Shown piece by piece: positions 29,039 through 43,707 of a stretch of DNA of 64,000 nucleotides. The translations under genes and the position numbers were made by a program. The notes under the pieces are model-generated. The model made no database searches and was not told the origin of the DNA. It worked only from the letters and a program-made list of their open reading frames with translations. Origin of the DNA: Thioclava sp. ES.031 (GTDB lineage: Bacteria; Pseudomonadota; Alphaproteobacteria; Rhodobacterales; Rhodobacteraceae); the NCBI RefSeq assembly GCF_002563775.1, contig NZ_PDJO01000001.1:3598501-3662500 (forward strand), written 5' to 3'. Positions within the stretch are counted from its first letter, which is position 1. Every line of letters begins with the position of its first letter.

Positions 29039-29788
29039 TCACTCCTCGCGCGTCACTTCGCCGGGCTGCGCTTTCTTGCGCCGACGGAGAAGCCACGCGA
29101 CGCCCATCAGGTCGACGATGCCGACGAGACCGCGCTGCAGGTTGTTGTAATTCGAGCTGCCGCCGCCGCGCGAACGGTGAGCGACGTCGACATGTGCCAC
29201 CTGCCACCCGTCGCGCGAGAACAGCGCGGGGAGGTAGCGGTGCATATGATCGAAATAGGGCAGCGCAAGGAACGCCTCGCGCCGGAAGGCCTTGAGGCCG
29301 CAGCCGGTGTCGCGGGTGCCATCCTTCAGAATCGCGCCGCGGATCTTGTTCGCGAGCTTCGAGGCCAGCTTCTTGGACATCGTGTCCTGCCGCCCGACAC
29401 GCTGGCCTGCGACCAGCCCGATTTTCTCGGAATTCGCCGCGCGCAGCGGCGCCATCAGTGCGGGAAGCTCGGAGGGCGGGTTCTGACCGTCGCCGTCCAG
29501 CGTGCAGATGATGCTGCCCTTCGCGGCCCGAACGCCCGAATGGACGCCCGCGCTTTGACCGCCCGACGCCCGCTGCCCCGCCGCATTCTTGTGCTGCAGC
29601 AGGCGCAGGTTCGGATGGGTCTTCATCCGCTCGCGCAGAATCTGGTCCATCCCGTCATCCGAGCCGTCATCGACCACGATCACCTCGTAGTCGCAGACCG
29701 GCGCGCAGGCGGCGTCGATCTCGTCGAGAAGCCCCGCGATGTTGGGCGCTTCATTCTTCGCAGGGATTACGATCGAAATCTCGGGCAT
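29039..29788 (-). CDS. GT2 glycosyltransferase, dolichol-phosphate-mannose synthase/ArnC-like
   Basis: A 249-residue GT-A enzyme: SIVIPAKNEAPNIAGLLDEI, VVDDGSDDG, the DxD in TLDGDGQNPP, and DTGCGLKAFRREAF. It lacks the C-terminal membrane helices of ArnC proper, resembling soluble Dpm1-type synthases that load sugar from a nucleotide onto polyprenyl phosphate. It is the first gene of the operon, with a promoter at 29841-29869. The downstream GT39 enzyme would use its product. Confidence 0.88.
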   Translation of the reverse strand: MPEISIVIPAKNEAPNIAGLLDEIDAACAPVCDYEVIVVDDGSDDGMDQILRERMKTHPNLRLLQHKNAAGQRASGGQSAGVHSGVRAAKGSIICTLDGDGQNPPSELPALMAPLRAANSEKIGLVAGQRVGRQDTMSKKLASKLANKIRGAILKDGTRDTGCGLKAFRREAFLALPYFDHMHRYLPALFSRDGWQVAHVDVAHRSRGGGSSNYNNLQRGLVGIVDLMGVAWLLRRRKKAQPGEVTREE

Positions 29789-29840
29789 GGGTGCCGGAAC
29801 TCTCTTGCCGCTGGGCCGGGATGGCGCCGAAGGTGCGGCT

Positions 29841-29869
29841 CTATTAGACCCGCCACCCGGTCTTGTAAA
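29841..29869 (-). promoter_or_regulatory. Putative promoter of the GT2-LABN-GT39-PAP2 operon
   Basis: Minus strand TTTACA (29869-29864), 17-base spacer, TAATAG (29846-29841), about 55 bases ahead of the GT2 gene. Confidence 0.6.
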
Positions 29870-29905
29870 CGGATCATCCCGGGGCAGCCGCGTCCCTGTG
29901 GCGGA

Positions 29906-30616
29906 TCAGCCGAATTTCGCGAAAAGCTGGGCGTAGCTCGGCTTGAGGGCCTTTCGCATCTCCATCGCGCGTTCCATGTCGCCCGCCATTGCCGCGTCAT
30001 AGAAGAAGGCGACCGCGACCGCGAAACCGTCCACGAGCTTTTGATAGCCCATGTCCGTCTCGGCCTCCGGCGCGGGATGCTTGACGATCTGCGCCGCGAG
30101 ATAGCTCAGAAGCGAGGCATCCGCGATCAGCTGACGCGCGCCCTCGCTGCCCATCCCGGCGTAATCGCGCGCGAGCACCTCTTCCATCTCCGCGTGATAG
30201 GCGTTCATCCGGTCCGAGAAGCCCACGATGCCGTTGCGCACATGCAGATCGCCGATGCTCTCGCGCACCCCTTCGAGGGTCTCATGCGCCTCAGGCAGGT
30301 TCCCGGCAGCCACCTCTTCCTCGGCCTTCGCCGCAAGCTCGCTGACCTTGTCGAAAGTCGCGCCGAGAACCGCGTCATCGGCATATTGCGGCGGCGGCTC
30401 GGCGGTCCAGGCGTCGGACAGCGTCTGCCATTCGCCGACGAAGCGGTCGAGCGCGGCCTTGGTCTCCGGCTGCTTGCCCTGGTTCGACAGGAACAGCGCC
30501 GCGCGGTAGTCGCCATAGGCCTTGCGCAACTGCGCCTCCGCATCCTGATAAGCGCCCGCAAAGGCAGGCATGGCGATCAGTGCGCTCAGCGCGAACGGGG
30601 TGACAAAGCGGATCAT
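29906..30616 (-). CDS. Periplasmic helical protein of unknown function
   Basis: A 236-residue protein with a signal peptide (IRFVTPFALSALIAMPAFAG). The mature part is almost wholly predicted helix, rich in Ala/Glu, without cysteines or a haem-binding CxxCH. I do not recognise a family. GGAGGAGGGA precedes the ATG. It stands alone between the rpoC terminator and the lipid-modification operon; the 117 bases after it hold the next promoter. Confidence 0.7.
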   Translation of the reverse strand: MIRFVTPFALSALIAMPAFAGAYQDAEAQLRKAYGDYRAALFLSNQGKQPETKAALDRFVGEWQTLSDAWTAEPPPQYADDAVLGATFDKVSELAAKAEEEVAAGNLPEAHETLEGVRESIGDLHVRNGIVGFSDRMNAYHAEMEEVLARDYAGMGSEGARQLIADASLLSYLAAQIVKHPAPEAETDMGYQKLVDGFAVAVAFFYDAAMAGDMERAMEMRKALKPSYAQLFAKFG

Positions 30617-30690
30617 CGGGGTCCCTCCTCCGGCAAACAGGCTTTCGCCTTTTCGACGCTACCCTGCCCCAGAGATCGGGTTCGCGCAAA

Positions 30691-30722
30691 GAAAAACCCC
30701 CGCGCGATCTCTCGCGCGGGGG
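30691..30722 (-). terminator. Rho-independent terminator after rpoC
   Basis: Perfect 11-bp stem (CCCCCGCGCGA / TCGCGCGGGGG) with a 4-base loop, followed on the minus strand by TTTTTC. It lies 33 bases past the rpoC stop and ends the rpl-rpoBC transcript. Confidence 0.92.
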
Positions 30723-30754
30723 GATGTTTCAGATCGTCTCCAACCGGAGGTGGA

Positions 30755-33700
30755 TCAATCGCGGCTTTCCGGCGTCTCGACCGGACCGAAATCGGCCTCT
30801 GCCTCGGCCGGAGCCGCCAGCGCTGCCGCGGCTTCCGCCTCGGCCTGACGCTGCTGGATGACCTTCGAGTCACGCTCGGTCGCGATCTTGCGGACCTTGG
30901 TGGTCGCGCCACCGGTACCCGCGGGGATCAGACGACCGACGATGACGTTCTCCTTGAGGCCCACGAGCTTGTCGCGCTTGCCCTGCACCGAAGCCTCGGT
31001 GAGAACGCGGGTCGTCTCCTGGAAGGAGGCCGCCGAGATGAAGGACCGGGTCTGCAGCGAGGCCTTGGTGATGCCGAGCAGCACGGGCTCGCCATGCGCC
31101 GGACGGCCACCGCGGGCTGCGACCTTGTCGTTCTCCTCGTCGAACTCTGCCTTGTCGACATTCTCGCCTTTCAGGAGCGTCGTATCGCCAGAATCGAGGA
31201 TCTCGATCTTTTGCAGCATCTGGCGAACGATCACCTCGATGTGCTTGTCGTTGATCTTCACACCCTGCAGTCGATAGACGTCCTGCACCTCGTTGATGAG
31301 GTAGTCGGCCAGAGCCTCGATCCCCATGATGCGCAGGATGTCATGCGGCGCCGGGTTGCCGTCCATGATGTAGTCACCCTTCTGCACGAAGTCGCCTTCC
31401 TGCACCGGGATGTGCTTGCCTTTCGGCACCATGTACTCTGCCGGCTCCAGACCATCGTCACGCGGATCGATCGCGATCCGACGCTTGTTCTTGTAGTCCT
31501 TGCCGAAGCGCACATAGCCATCGATTTCGGCGATGATCGCGTGATCCTTCGGACGGCGTGCTTCGAAGAGTTCGGCCACACGCGGCAGACCGCCGGTGAT
31601 GTCCTTCGTCTTCGCGCCTTCGCGCGGAATACGCGCGACGACGTCACCCGCCTTCACGTCCTGACCGTCTTCCACCGAGAGGATCGCGTCCACCGACATG
31701 GTATAGGTCACCGGGTTGCCCGCTTCGTTGCGGACCGGCTCGCCATCCTCGCCGAGGATCAGAACTTCCGGCTTCAGCTCGTTGCCCTTGGGCGCAGCGC
31801 GCCAGTCGGACACGATCTTCTGGGTCATGCCGGTCGCATCGTCGGTATCCTCGCGCACGGAGATACCCGAGATCAGGTCGACGAAGCGCACCTTACCGGG
31901 CTTCTCGGCGATGATCGGCAGGGTGTAGGGATCCCATTCGATCAGCTTGTCGCCGCGACCGACGGACTCGCCGTCCTTCACGAAGACCTTCGTGCCGTAG
32001 CCGATCTTGTGCGAGGCAAGCTCTTCACCCTGATCGTTCACGATCACGAGCTGCATGTTCCGGCCCATGACGATCTGCTCGCCCATCTCGTTGAGGATGA
32101 TGTTGGCGTTGCGGAACTCGATCTTGCCTTCCTGGCTGGCCTCGAGGAACGACTGCGAGCCACCCTGAGCAACACCGCCCAGGTGGAAGGTCCGCATCGT
32201 CAGCTGCGTACCGGGTTCACCGATCGACTGCGCGGCGATGATGCCCACCGCTTCGCCCTGGTTCACCAGCGTACCGCGTGCGAGGTCGCGACCGTAGCAG
32301 AGCGCGCAAACGCCCTCTTCGGCCTCACAGGTCAGCGCCGAGCGGATACGGACGGATTGCACGCCCGCCTGCTCGATCGCGTCGGCCTTGCGCTCGTCGA
32401 TCAGCTCGCCGGCGCGGACGATCACCTCGTCCTCGCCCGGAACCGTCACGTCATCCGCTGCGACACGGCCCAGAACGCGCTCCGAGATCGGAGCGACGAT
32501 TTCGCCGTCGTTCACAGCAGCAGACGCGGTGATCGCGCGGTCGGTGCCGCAATCATGCGTGCGCACGATGCAGTCCTGAGCGACGTCCACCAGACGACGG
32601 GTCAGGTAACCCGAGTTCGCCGTCTTCAGTGCGGTATCCGACAGACCCTTACGGGCGCCGTGGGTCGAGTTGAAGTATTCAAGAACGGTCAGACCTTCCT
32701 TGAAGTTCGAGATGATCGGCGTCTCGATGATCTCGCCGTTCGGCTTGGCCATGAGGCCACGCATACCGCCCAGCTGCTTCATCTGCGTCACCGAGCCACG
32801 AGCGCCCGAGTGGGCCATCATGTAGACCGAGTTCGGTTCCTGCTCGGCACCGTTCTCGTCGTATTTCGGCGCGGAGATGGTGTTCATCATCGCGTCGGTG
32901 ACCTTGTCGTTACACTTCGACCATGCATCGACGACCTTGTTGTACTTCTCACCCTGGGTGATCAGACCGTCCATGTATTGCTGTTCGAAGTCCTTGACCT
33001 GATCGCGGACGGTTTCGACGATATCCCACTTGTTGTCCGGGATCACCATGTCGTCCTTGCCGAACGAAATGCCCGCCTTGAACGCTTCCTTGAAGCCCAT
33101 GCCCATGATCTGGTCACAGAAGATGACCGACTCTTTCTGACCGCAATAACGGTAGACGGTGTCGATCGTGTTCTGCACGTCTTTCTTACGCAGAAGACGG
33201 TTCACCAGTTCGAACGGCGCTTTCGCGTTCAGCGGCAGCAGCGCGCCGAGGCGCACACGGCCGGGCGTGGTCTCGAAACGCTCGTAGACCTCGTTGCCGG
33301 TTTCGTCGATCTGCTTGATCCGCGCATTGATCTTGGCGTGCAGATGCACTTCGCCCGAATTGAGCGCGTGCTCCACTTCCTCGACCGAGGAGAAGGACAT
33401 GCCTTCGCCCTTCATGCCTTCGCGTTCCATGGTCACGTAGTAGAGACCCAGAATCATATCCTGCGAAGGAACGATGATCGGCGCGCCGTTGGCGGGCGAC
33501 AGGACGTTGTTCGTCGACATCATCAGCACGCGCGCTTCCAGCTGGGCTTCCAGCGAGAGCGGAACGTGGACGGCCATCTGGTCACCGTCGAAGTCAGCGT
33601 TGAACGCCGAGCAGACGAGAGGGTGCAGCTGGATCGCCTTGCCTTCGATCAGCATCGGTTCGAACGCCTGGATACCCAGACGGTGCAGCGTCGGCGCACG

Positions 33701-34981
33701 GTTCAGCAGAACCGGGTGCTCGCGGATCACCTCGTCGAGGATATCCCACACCTCGGGACGCTCTTTCTCGACCAGCTTCTTCGCCTGCTTTACGGTGCTC
33801 GACAGGCCTTTGGCCTCGAGGCGCGAGTAGATGAAGGGCTTGAACAGTTCGAGCGCCATCTTCTTCGGCAGACCGCACTGGTGCAGCTTGAGTTCCGGGC
33901 CGGTCACGATGACCGAACGACCCGAGAAGTCGACGCGCTTACCCAGAAGGTTCTGACGGAAGCGACCCTGCTTACCTTTCAGCATGTCCGAGAGCGACTT
34001 CAGCGGGCGCTTGTTGGTACCCGTGATGACGCGACCGCGACGGCCGTTGTCGAACAGCGCATCGACCGATTCCTGCAGCATCCGCTTTTCGTTGCGTACG
34101 ATGATGTCGGGCGCACGCAGTTCGATCAGACGCTTCAGACGGTTGTTCCGGTTGATCACACGACGATAGAGGTCGTTGAGATCCGAAGTCGCGAAACGGC
34201 CACCGTCGAGCGGGACGAGCGGACGCAGTTCCGGCGGGATCACCGGAAGCACGGTCAGCACCATCCACTCGGGACGGTTGCCCGACTCGAGGAACGACTC
34301 GACGATCTTCAGACGCTTGATGATCTTCTTCGGCTTCAGCTCGCCCGTGGCTTCCTTCAGCTCTTCGCGGAGCTGCTCGGCCGTGGCTTCGAGATCGATG
34401 CCAGCAAGCATTTCACGGATAGCTTCCGCGCCGATATTGGCGGTGAAGGCGTCCGCGCCGTAGGTGTCCTGCGCGTCGAGATACTCTTCTTCGGACATCA
34501 GCTGACCGTATTGCAGGTCGGTCAGACCCGGCTCGATCACCACGAAGTTTTCGAAATAGAGGATACGCTCGAGGTCACGCAGCGTCATGTCGAGCATCAG
34601 GCCGATGCGCGAGGGCAGCGACTTGAGGAACCAGATGTGAGCGACGGGCGAGGCCAGTTCGATGTGGCCCATACGCTCGCGGCGCACTTTCTGGAGGGTG
34701 ACTTCGACGCCGCACTTCTCGCAGACGACACCGCGATACTTCATGCGCTTATATTTGCCGCACAGGCATTCGTAGTCCTTGATCGGGCCAAAGATGCGCG
34801 CGCAGAACAGACCGTCACGCTCAGGCTTGAACGTACGGTAGTTGATGGTTTCCGGCTTTTTGATTTCACCGAAGGACCAGCTCAGGATCCGCTCCGGCGA
34901 GGCGAGCGAGATCTTGATCTCGTCGAACGCCTTCGGCTGCGCGAGCGGGTTGAACGGGTTTTGGGTCAGTTCCTGGTTCAT
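30755..34981 (-). CDS. rpoC: DNA-directed RNA polymerase beta' subunit
   Basis: A 1408-residue beta' subunit. Near the N-terminus [20 protein letters not shown] binds zinc; the catalytic [12 protein letters not shown] holds the three Mg-binding Asp; a second zinc site is [20 protein letters not shown] precedes the ATG at 34981. A 50-base gap follows rpoB. Standard length for alphaproteobacteria and no disruption seen. Confidence 0.98.
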   Translation of the reverse strand: MNQELTQNPFNPLAQPKAFDEIKISLASPERILSWSFGEIKKPETINYRTFKPERDGLFCARIFGPIKDYECLCGKYKRMKYRGVVCEKCGVEVTLQKVRRERMGHIELASPVAHIWFLKSLPSRIGLMLDMTLRDLERILYFENFVVIEPGLTDLQYGQLMSEEEYLDAQDTYGADAFTANIGAEAIREMLAGIDLEATAEQLREELKEATGELKPKKIIKRLKIVESFLESGNRPEWMVLTVLPVIPPELRPLVPLDGGRFATSDLNDLYRRVINRNNRLKRLIELRAPDIIVRNEKRMLQESVDALFDNGRRGRVITGTNKRPLKSLSDMLKGKQGRFRQNLLGKRVDFSGRSVIVTGPELKLHQCGLPKKMALELFKPFIYSRLEAKGLSSTVKQAKKLVEKERPEVWDILDEVIREHPVLLNRAPTLHRLGIQAFEPMLIEGKAIQLHPLVCSAFNADFDGDQMAVHVPLSLEAQLEARVLMMSTNNVLSPANGAPIIVPSQDMILGLYYVTMEREGMKGEGMSFSSVEEVEHALNSGEVHLHAKINARIKQIDETGNEVYERFETTPGRVRLGALLPLNAKAPFELVNRLLRKKDVQNTIDTVYRYCGQKESVIFCDQIMGMGFKEAFKAGISFGKDDMVIPDNKWDIVETVRDQVKDFEQQYMDGLITQGEKYNKVVDAWSKCNDKVTDAMMNTISAPKYDENGAEQEPNSVYMMAHSGARGSVTQMKQLGGMRGLMAKPNGEIIETPIISNFKEGLTVLEYFNSTHGARKGLSDTALKTANSGYLTRRLVDVAQDCIVRTHDCGTDRAITASAAVNDGEIVAPISERVLGRVAADDVTVPGEDEVIVRAGELIDERKADAIEQAGVQSVRIRSALTCEAEEGVCALCYGRDLARGTLVNQGEAVGIIAAQSIGEPGTQLTMRTFHLGGVAQGGSQSFLEASQEGKIEFRNANIILNEMGEQIVMGRNMQLVIVNDQGEELASHKIGYGTKVFVKDGESVGRGDKLIEWDPYTLPIIAEKPGKVRFVDLISGISVREDTDDATGMTQKIVSDWRAAPKGNELKPEVLILGEDGEPVRNEAGNPVTYTMSVDAILSVEDGQDVKAGDVVARIPREGAKTKDITGGLPRVAELFEARRPKDHAIIAEIDGYVRFGKDYKNKRRIAIDPRDDGLEPAEYMVPKGKHIPVQEGDFVQKGDYIMDGNPAPHDILRIMGIEALADYLINEVQDVYRLQGVKINDKHIEVIVRQMLQKIEILDSGDTTLLKGENVDKAEFDEENDKVAARGGRPAHGEPVLLGITKASLQTRSFISAASFQETTRVLTEASVQGKRDKLVGLKENVIVGRLIPAGTGGATTKVRKIATERDSKVIQQRQAEAEAAAALAAPAEAEADFGPVETPESRD

Positions 34982-35031
34982 CTGTAAATCCTTGAATGAG
35001 GGCGGAAGGGCTTAGAGGAGGGCCGAAGCCC

Positions 35032-39168
<4,137 letters not shown>

Positions 39169-39306
39169 GCTCTGCGTGACCTTTCGTCTCTTCGCGGCAC
39201 ATGCAATGTCGGGGCCCATTGCACGCCGCAAGGCGAATGAAGGGGGGCGGTTCCATACCTGCCTTTCGTCCCACCGAAAGGCTCCCGAACCGCGAACACC
39301 GCCTTG

Positions 39307-39409
39307 GAGAGGGCTTCAGGGCGCCAAAGCCCTCTCCGAGACAGGTTCGGCTGGGCCCGGGAAAACCCCGGACCCAGCCCTTTTTTCAGATCGGATGCAG
39401 TCGCATCCG
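39307..39409 (-). promoter_or_regulatory. rplL-rpoB intergenic hairpin array (attenuator/processing region)
   Basis: Three stem-loops in about 100 bases: GAGAGGGCTT/AAGCCCTCTC (39307-39336), GGCTGGGCCCGGG with CCCCGGACCCAGCC (39349-39379) and CGGATGC/GCATCCG (39392-39409). On the minus (message) strand none is followed by a T run, fitting a partial attenuator or RNase III site between rplL and rpoB as known in E. coli. It would lower rpoBC relative to L7/L12. Confidence 0.6.
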
Positions 39410-39415
39410 GCTCGC

Positions 39416-39790
39416 TTACTTGAGCTCGATTTTCGCGCCAGCGTCTTCGAGCTTTTTCTTGATCTCTTCGGCTTCCGCTTTCGCAGCGCCTTCCTTGACC
39501 TTGCCGCCAGCTTCAACGAGCTCTTTGGCTTCTTTCAGGCCCAGGCCGGTGATGCCGCGGACTTCTTTGATCACGTTGATCTTCTGAGCGCCAGCTTCGA
39601 CGAGAACGACGTCAAATTCGTCTTTCTCTTCAGCAGCTTCTTCGCCACCAGCAGCCGGACCGGCCATCATGACAGCGCCACCAGCGGCGGGCTCGATGCC
39701 GTATTCGTCTTTCAGGATGGTTTTCAGTTCCTGGGCTTCCAGGAGGGTCAGACCCACGATTTCTTCGGCGAGTTTTTTCAGATCAGCCAT
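39416..39790 (-). CDS. rplL: 50S ribosomal protein L7/L12
   Basis: A 124-residue stalk protein: N-terminal dimerisation helix ([20 protein letters not shown]), Ala/Gly hinge ([20 protein letters not shown]), and the C-terminal factor-binding domain ([33 protein letters not shown]). 66 bases after rplJ. Confidence 0.97.
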   Translation of the reverse strand: MADLKKLAEEIVGLTLLEAQELKTILKDEYGIEPAAGGAVMMAGPAAGGEEAAEEKDEFDVVLVEAGAQKINVIKEVRGITGLGLKEAKELVEAGGKVKEGAAKAEAEEIKKKLEDAGAKIELK

Positions 39791-39856
39791 TTTTCAGTTC
39801 CTAGATTTGGGTTTCCAACGTCGCGGTTTCAAGCCGCTACGGGACAAGTCGATTGC

Positions 39857-40369
39857 TTACGCAGCCTTTTCCTCGATGGTCGAAAGGATGCTCGCGATGT
39901 TCGAAGCAGGCGCGCCAACGGCACCGGCGATGTTCGAAGCGGGTGCGCCGATCTGCGACACGATCTGAGCGATGAGCTCTTCACGCGACGGCATGTCAGC
40001 GACAGCTTTGACACCAGCGATGTCGAGTGCCGAGTCTCCCATTGCGCCGCCGAGGATCGAGAGTTTCTCGTTCTCTTTGGCATATTTGACGACCACTTTC
40101 GCCGCAGCGACAGGATCCTCAGAATAGGAAAGCACGGTCATGCCCGTCAGGTATTCAGCAATGCTTTCGCAGGGCTGACCTTCAAGGGCGATCTTGGCGA
40201 GCTTGTTCTTGGCAACACGAACCGAACCACCCGCTTCACGCATGCGTGCGCGGAGGTCCTGCATGTTAGCAACCGTCATGCCTTCGTAGTGAGCAACCAC
40301 TACGACGCCAGAGCTTGCGAAGATCTGGCCGAGTTCCTCGACCACTTTCTCTTTTTGGGCTCTATCCAC
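39857..40369 (-). CDS. rplJ: 50S ribosomal protein L10
   Basis: A 170-residue L10 that anchors L7/L12 dimers; GTG start ([14 protein letters not shown]) with TTGGAG upstream. The C-terminal helix carries a short internal duplication ([20 protein letters not shown]), in the region where L12 dimers bind, so the number of dimers could be set here. Preceded by a 258-base leader. Confidence 0.96.
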   Translation of the reverse strand: MDRAQKEKVVEELGQIFASSGVVVVAHYEGMTVANMQDLRARMREAGGSVRVAKNKLAKIALEGQPCESIAEYLTGMTVLSYSEDPVAAAKVVVKYAKENEKLSILGGAMGDSALDIAGVKAVADMPSREELIAQIVSQIGAPASNIAGAVGAPASNIASILSTIEEKAA

Positions 40370-40627
40370 AGTTACACTCCAAGTATGGGGGTTTCCCCCC
40401 GGCTCTCATTGTCCCGGTTTCCCGGGGTCGGGTCCGAAGGGCCCGAGGCCAGATCGCCCGAGATCGGCCCGAAGGCCCAAACCCGGAATTGGTCTCGATC
40501 CCCATCTCAGGAAGGAAATTAAGCCGTCACCTTGCGGGATCGGGCACCCTCCGTCTCGGACAGGTCAGGGCGGAAGCATCAGGCCACCGCCCTACCACCC
40601 ACCGAGGTTTCCCCCGGTGGAATTCTC
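40370..40627 (-). promoter_or_regulatory. rplJ leader region (probable L10 autoregulatory RNA)
   Basis: 258 bases between rplA and rplJ with no coding frame of note. A hairpin CCACCGAGG / CCCCGGTGG (40599-40620, G-T pair on the message strand) follows rplA. The rest is rich in GGGCC/GGCCC repeats able to fold. In many bacteria the L10-L12 complex binds this leader; I infer the same by position and length, without identifying the exact site. Confidence 0.45.
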
Positions 40628-41326
40628 TTAGTTGCCGGTCGCCGACGTGATGTCGACGGCGACGCCCGGGCCCATCGTCGAGCTCAGGGACACCTTCTTC
40701 ATGTAGGTGCCTTTCGCGCCGGCAGGCTTGGCTTTGGTCACGGCATCCACGAAGGCGCGGATGTTTTCGGCCAGCTGCTCCTCGGAGAAGGAGACCTTGC
40801 CGATGCCGCCATGAATGACGCCGGCCTTCTCGACCTTGAACTGAACCTGGCCACCTTTCGCCGCTTCGACAGCCGCTTTCACGTCCATCGTCACGGTGCC
40901 GACTTTCGGGTTCGGCATCAGGTTGCGCGGGCCCAGGACCTTACCCAGACGGCCGACGATCGGCATCATGTCCGGGGTCGCGATGCAGCGATCGAATTCG
41001 ATCGTGCCGCCCTGAATGGTTTCCATCAGGTCCTCGGCGCCGACGATATCGGCCCCGGCTTCCTTGGCCTCATCCGCTTTCGCGCCACGAGCGAAGACAG
41101 CCACGCGGACGGTCTTGCCGGTGCCGTTCGGCAGAGCGACGACGCCACGAACCATCTGGTCGGCGTGACGGGGGTCGACACCGAGGTTCATTGCGATTTC
41201 GAGGGTCTCGTCGAATTTCGCGTTCGCGTTCGACTTGATCAGCGAAACGGCTTCCTCGACGGAGACGTTGGACTTGCCGGCGAAGGCTTCGCGGGCGGCT
41301 TTGGTGCGTTTACCGAGCTTTGCCAT
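40628..41326 (-). CDS. rplA: 50S ribosomal protein L1
   Basis: A 232-residue L1 of the mobile stalk ([31 protein letters not shown]; the C-terminal ANIRAF-like [15 protein letters not shown]). L1 represses rplK-rplA in E. coli. 3 bases after rplK. Confidence 0.97.
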   Translation of the reverse strand: MAKLGKRTKAAREAFAGKSNVSVEEAVSLIKSNANAKFDETLEIAMNLGVDPRHADQMVRGVVALPNGTGKTVRVAVFARGAKADEAKEAGADIVGAEDLMETIQGGTIEFDRCIATPDMMPIVGRLGKVLGPRNLMPNPKVGTVTMDVKAAVEAAKGGQVQFKVEKAGVIHGGIGKVSFSEEQLAENIRAFVDAVTKAKPAGAKGTYMKKVSLSSTMGPGVAVDITSATGN

Positions 41327-41329
41327 GAC

Positions 41330-41782
41330 TTAGCCTTTCACCTCGATACCGATCGACTTCGCGGAGCCGAGGATGATGTTCATCGCGCCTTCGATGTCGT
41401 TGGCGTTCAGGTCCTTCATCTTCGCTTCGGCGATCTCACGCACCTGAGCGGCGGTGATGGTCGCGGCGACGACGCGGCCCGGAGCTTCCGAACCCTTCGG
41501 ACGGTTACGCTTGCCGACCGGCTTGAGGCCGGCTGCCTGCTTGATCATGAAGCTCGCGGTGGGCTGCTTGATCTCGAAGGTGAACGACTTGTCGGCGTAG
41601 TAGGTGATGATCGTCGGGATCTTCGCCTGCTTGTCCATTTCCTGCGTCTTGGCGTTGAACGCCTTGCAGAATTCCATGATGTTGATCCCGCGCTGACCCA
41701 GCGCCGGACCGACCGGCGGGGACGGGTTCGCGCCGCCTGCCGGAATTTGCAGCTTGAGCTGCCCAACAACTTTCTTGGCCAT
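41330..41782 (-). CDS. rplK: 50S ribosomal protein L11
   Basis: A 150-residue L11 of the GTPase-associated centre; the proline-rich [20 protein letters not shown] loop and the C-terminal RNA-binding part ending [10 protein letters not shown] are intact. AAGGAG before ATG. 105 bases after nusG. Confidence 0.97.
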   Translation of the reverse strand: MAKKVVGQLKLQIPAGGANPSPPVGPALGQRGINIMEFCKAFNAKTQEMDKQAKIPTIITYYADKSFTFEIKQPTASFMIKQAAGLKPVGKRNRPKGSEAPGRVVAATITAAQVREIAEAKMKDLNANDIEGAMNIILGSAKSIGIEVKG

Positions 41783-41887
41783 GTGGCCCTCTCCTTATCA
41801 CTGTCACGCCCCTAGGGGTCGCGAAGTTTAGTGGTTCGGTCCGGGCGTCCCTGTCGCGCAGGGCCCCTCGCCTCCCACGGCTCACAC

Positions 41888-42427
41888 TCAGGCGGTTTTC
41901 TGCACCTGCGTGTATTCCAGCTCGACCGGCGTCGGCCGGCCGAAGATCGAGACGGTGACTTTCAGGCGGCTCGCCGCCTCGTCCACTTCCTCGACCATGC
42001 CCGAGAAGCCCTCGAAGGGCCCGTCGGTCACATTCACGTTCTCGCCGACCTCGAAGGTGATGAGGCTGCGCGGCGCGGCCTGCTCACCCGATTCGTCGAC
42101 ACGGCTGAGGATGCGGTTCACTTCCGCATCGCCCATCGGCATCGGCCGGCCCTGCGGCCCGAGGAAGCCGGTGACCCGGTTCGTCGAGTTGATCAGGTGA
42201 TAACCCTTGTCGGTCATCTCCATCCGCACCAGCACGTAGCCCGGCATGAAGCGACGTTCGGAGGTCACTTTCTTTCCGCGACGCACCTCGATCACTTCTT
42301 CGGTCGGCACCAGAACCTCTTCGATCTGATCTTCCAGACCTTGATCGATCACGGCCTGACGGATTTGCTCGGCGACTTTCTTCTCGAAGTTCGAGAGAAC
42401 GCTTACCGAATACCAACGCTTCGCCAT
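41888..42427 (-). CDS. nusG: Transcription termination/antitermination protein NusG
   Basis: A 179-residue NusG: N-terminal NGN domain (AKRWYSVSVLSNFEKKVAEQ; PGYVLVRMEMTDKGYHLI) and C-terminal KOW domain (NVNVTDGPFEGFSGMVEEVD). It binds the polymerase clamp and links to S10 or Rho. The ribosome site is weak. It is 242 bases from secE and has its own promoter at 42566-42594. Confidence 0.96.
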   Translation of the reverse strand: MAKRWYSVSVLSNFEKKVAEQIRQAVIDQGLEDQIEEVLVPTEEVIEVRRGKKVTSERRFMPGYVLVRMEMTDKGYHLINSTNRVTGFLGPQGRPMPMGDAEVNRILSRVDESGEQAAPRSLITFEVGENVNVTDGPFEGFSGMVEEVDEAASRLKVTVSIFGRPTPVELEYTQVQKTA

Positions 42428-42565
42428 GCCGATTCTTTGCCTCTTGCCGCCGACGCCGGAGCGCCGAAAATTCCTGTTATTTCACGGGATTACCCGCGTC
42501 TCCCAGAATAAAAAACAGCGCGCACCACGCGAATCGATGCACGCCGCCTCTGGGAAAGTCCCGCC

Positions 42566-42594
42566 CCTTTACCGCCGGAGCCCTGTGATTTCAA
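42566..42594 (-). promoter_or_regulatory. Putative promoter of nusG-rplKAJL-rpoBC
   Basis: Minus strand TTGAAA (42594-42589), 17-base spacer, TAAAGG (42571-42566), about 140 bases ahead of nusG in the unusually long secE-nusG gap. Confidence 0.6.
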
Positions 42595-42669
42595 GAGCGT
42601 AAGGCCGGAGCGCGATCACTTCCTCGCCGCAACTGCGAATGAGGTCTGGCGGAGAGCGCCGGGGGCCTA

Positions 42670-42855
42670 TCAGCTCCCGATCACCTGCGTCACGCCGAGA
42701 CGGATCACCCAGTCCACGAGCGAGAAAAAGATTGCCGTCAGCGCAGCCATCGCCAGCACCATGCCGGTCGTCAGCAGAACTTCGCGGCGGCTCGGCCAAG
42801 CCACTTTGCCCGCTTCCGAGCGCACCTGCTGGAGAAACTGGAGTGGGTTTGCCAT
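42670..42855 (-). CDS. secE: Preprotein translocase subunit SecE
   Basis: A 61-residue single-span SecE (QFLQQVRSEAGKVAWPSRRE is the amphipathic helix; then VLLTTGMVLAMAALTAIFFS). AAGGAACG precedes the ATG. Normally trnW lies directly upstream; here about 15 kb of polysaccharide genes intervene. Promoter at 42931-42959. Confidence 0.95.
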   Translation of the reverse strand: MANPLQFLQQVRSEAGKVAWPSRREVLLTTGMVLAMAALTAIFFSLVDWVIRLGVTQVIGS

Positions 42856-42930
42856 CGTCGTCGTTCCTTACGCGCCCAATGCGGCGCCCTTGAGCCGAAA
42901 ATACCGCGCCGCTTTCGGCGCAACTGCCGC

Positions 42931-42959
42931 CAGATACTTGCTCCCCTCGCGGATTTCAA
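42931..42959 (-). promoter_or_regulatory. Putative promoter of secE
   Basis: Minus strand TTGAAA (42959-42954), 17-base spacer, TATCTG (42936-42931), about 75 bases ahead of secE. Confidence 0.6.
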
Positions 42960-43104
42960 GGCTGTTGCGACCCCCTGCCCCTCCGCAGACGCCATGCGCC
43001 CACTGCAAGCCGGCTTTGATAACGGAAAATCCATCGATGCGCGTGCAACTTAACATCCGACACCCCGCGCGGTCAGCACAGCCGCGATTCGACAGGAGCC
43101 ATCG

Positions 43105-43599
43105 ATGCCCGCCATCCTCAACCGCTACGCCACGCCGTTCATCACCGGCCTTTTCCTCGTCTCTTTGATTTCAGGAATCGCCTTGTTCTTCCATTGGGGC
43201 AGCGCGTGGTTCCACGGCATGCATGAATGGCTCTCGATGGTGCTGATCGTGCCCTTCGTGCTGCATATCTGGAAGAACTGGCGGCCGATGACCGCCTACT
43301 TCAAACGCGCGCCGATGGGGCTGGCGCTCGCGCTTTCGGTCGTGGCGGCGCTGGCCTTCGTCCTTCCCGCCGCGACGAGTTCTCAAAGCGGCGCGCGTGG
43401 CGGACCTCCGCAATTCGCGATCGCGCAGGCGCTGTTCGACGCGCCCTTGTCGGAGGCCGCGCCCGTGCTCGGCCTCTCGGGCACCGACGCCGCCGCCAAG
43501 CTGGACGCCGATGTGACGCAAAGCCTGACCGAGATCGCCTCGGCCCGCGAAAGCTCCGCCGCGACGCTTGCCCAGCAATTGATGGGGCAGCCGCAATAA
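43105..43599 (+). CDS. DUF4405 domain membrane protein
   Basis: A 164-residue protein with two to three hydrophobic helices in the first half; HGMHEWLSMVLIVPFVLHIW is the DUF4405 block, whose histidines resemble those of cytochrome-b561-type haem helices. The second half is an Ala-rich soluble tail. AGGAG precedes the ATG. It opens the region between secE and tRNA-Trp. No function is known for the family. Confidence 0.8.
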   Translation: MPAILNRYATPFITGLFLVSLISGIALFFHWGSAWFHGMHEWLSMVLIVPFVLHIWKNWRPMTAYFKRAPMGLALALSVVAALAFVLPAATSSQSGARGGPPQFAIAQALFDAPLSEAAPVLGLSGTDAAAKLDADVTQSLTEIASARESSAATLAQQLMGQPQ

Positions 43600-43707
43600 C
43601 GGCCCGTCGCGCCGTGCGGGGCATCTCGGGCGGCGCAAGACGGTTGCGACTGTCACGCAATCGACTAGGGTGACTCTACCAAAGGTTGTTTTTCGTCAGG
43701 GAATTGC

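Noticed and set aside
29177..34987. A plus-strand open frame of over 1900 codons opposite rpoC
   Set aside because: It mirrors rpoC codon by codon, has His/Arg/Asp/Val-heavy composition typical of antisense shadows of GC-rich genes, and shows no domain.
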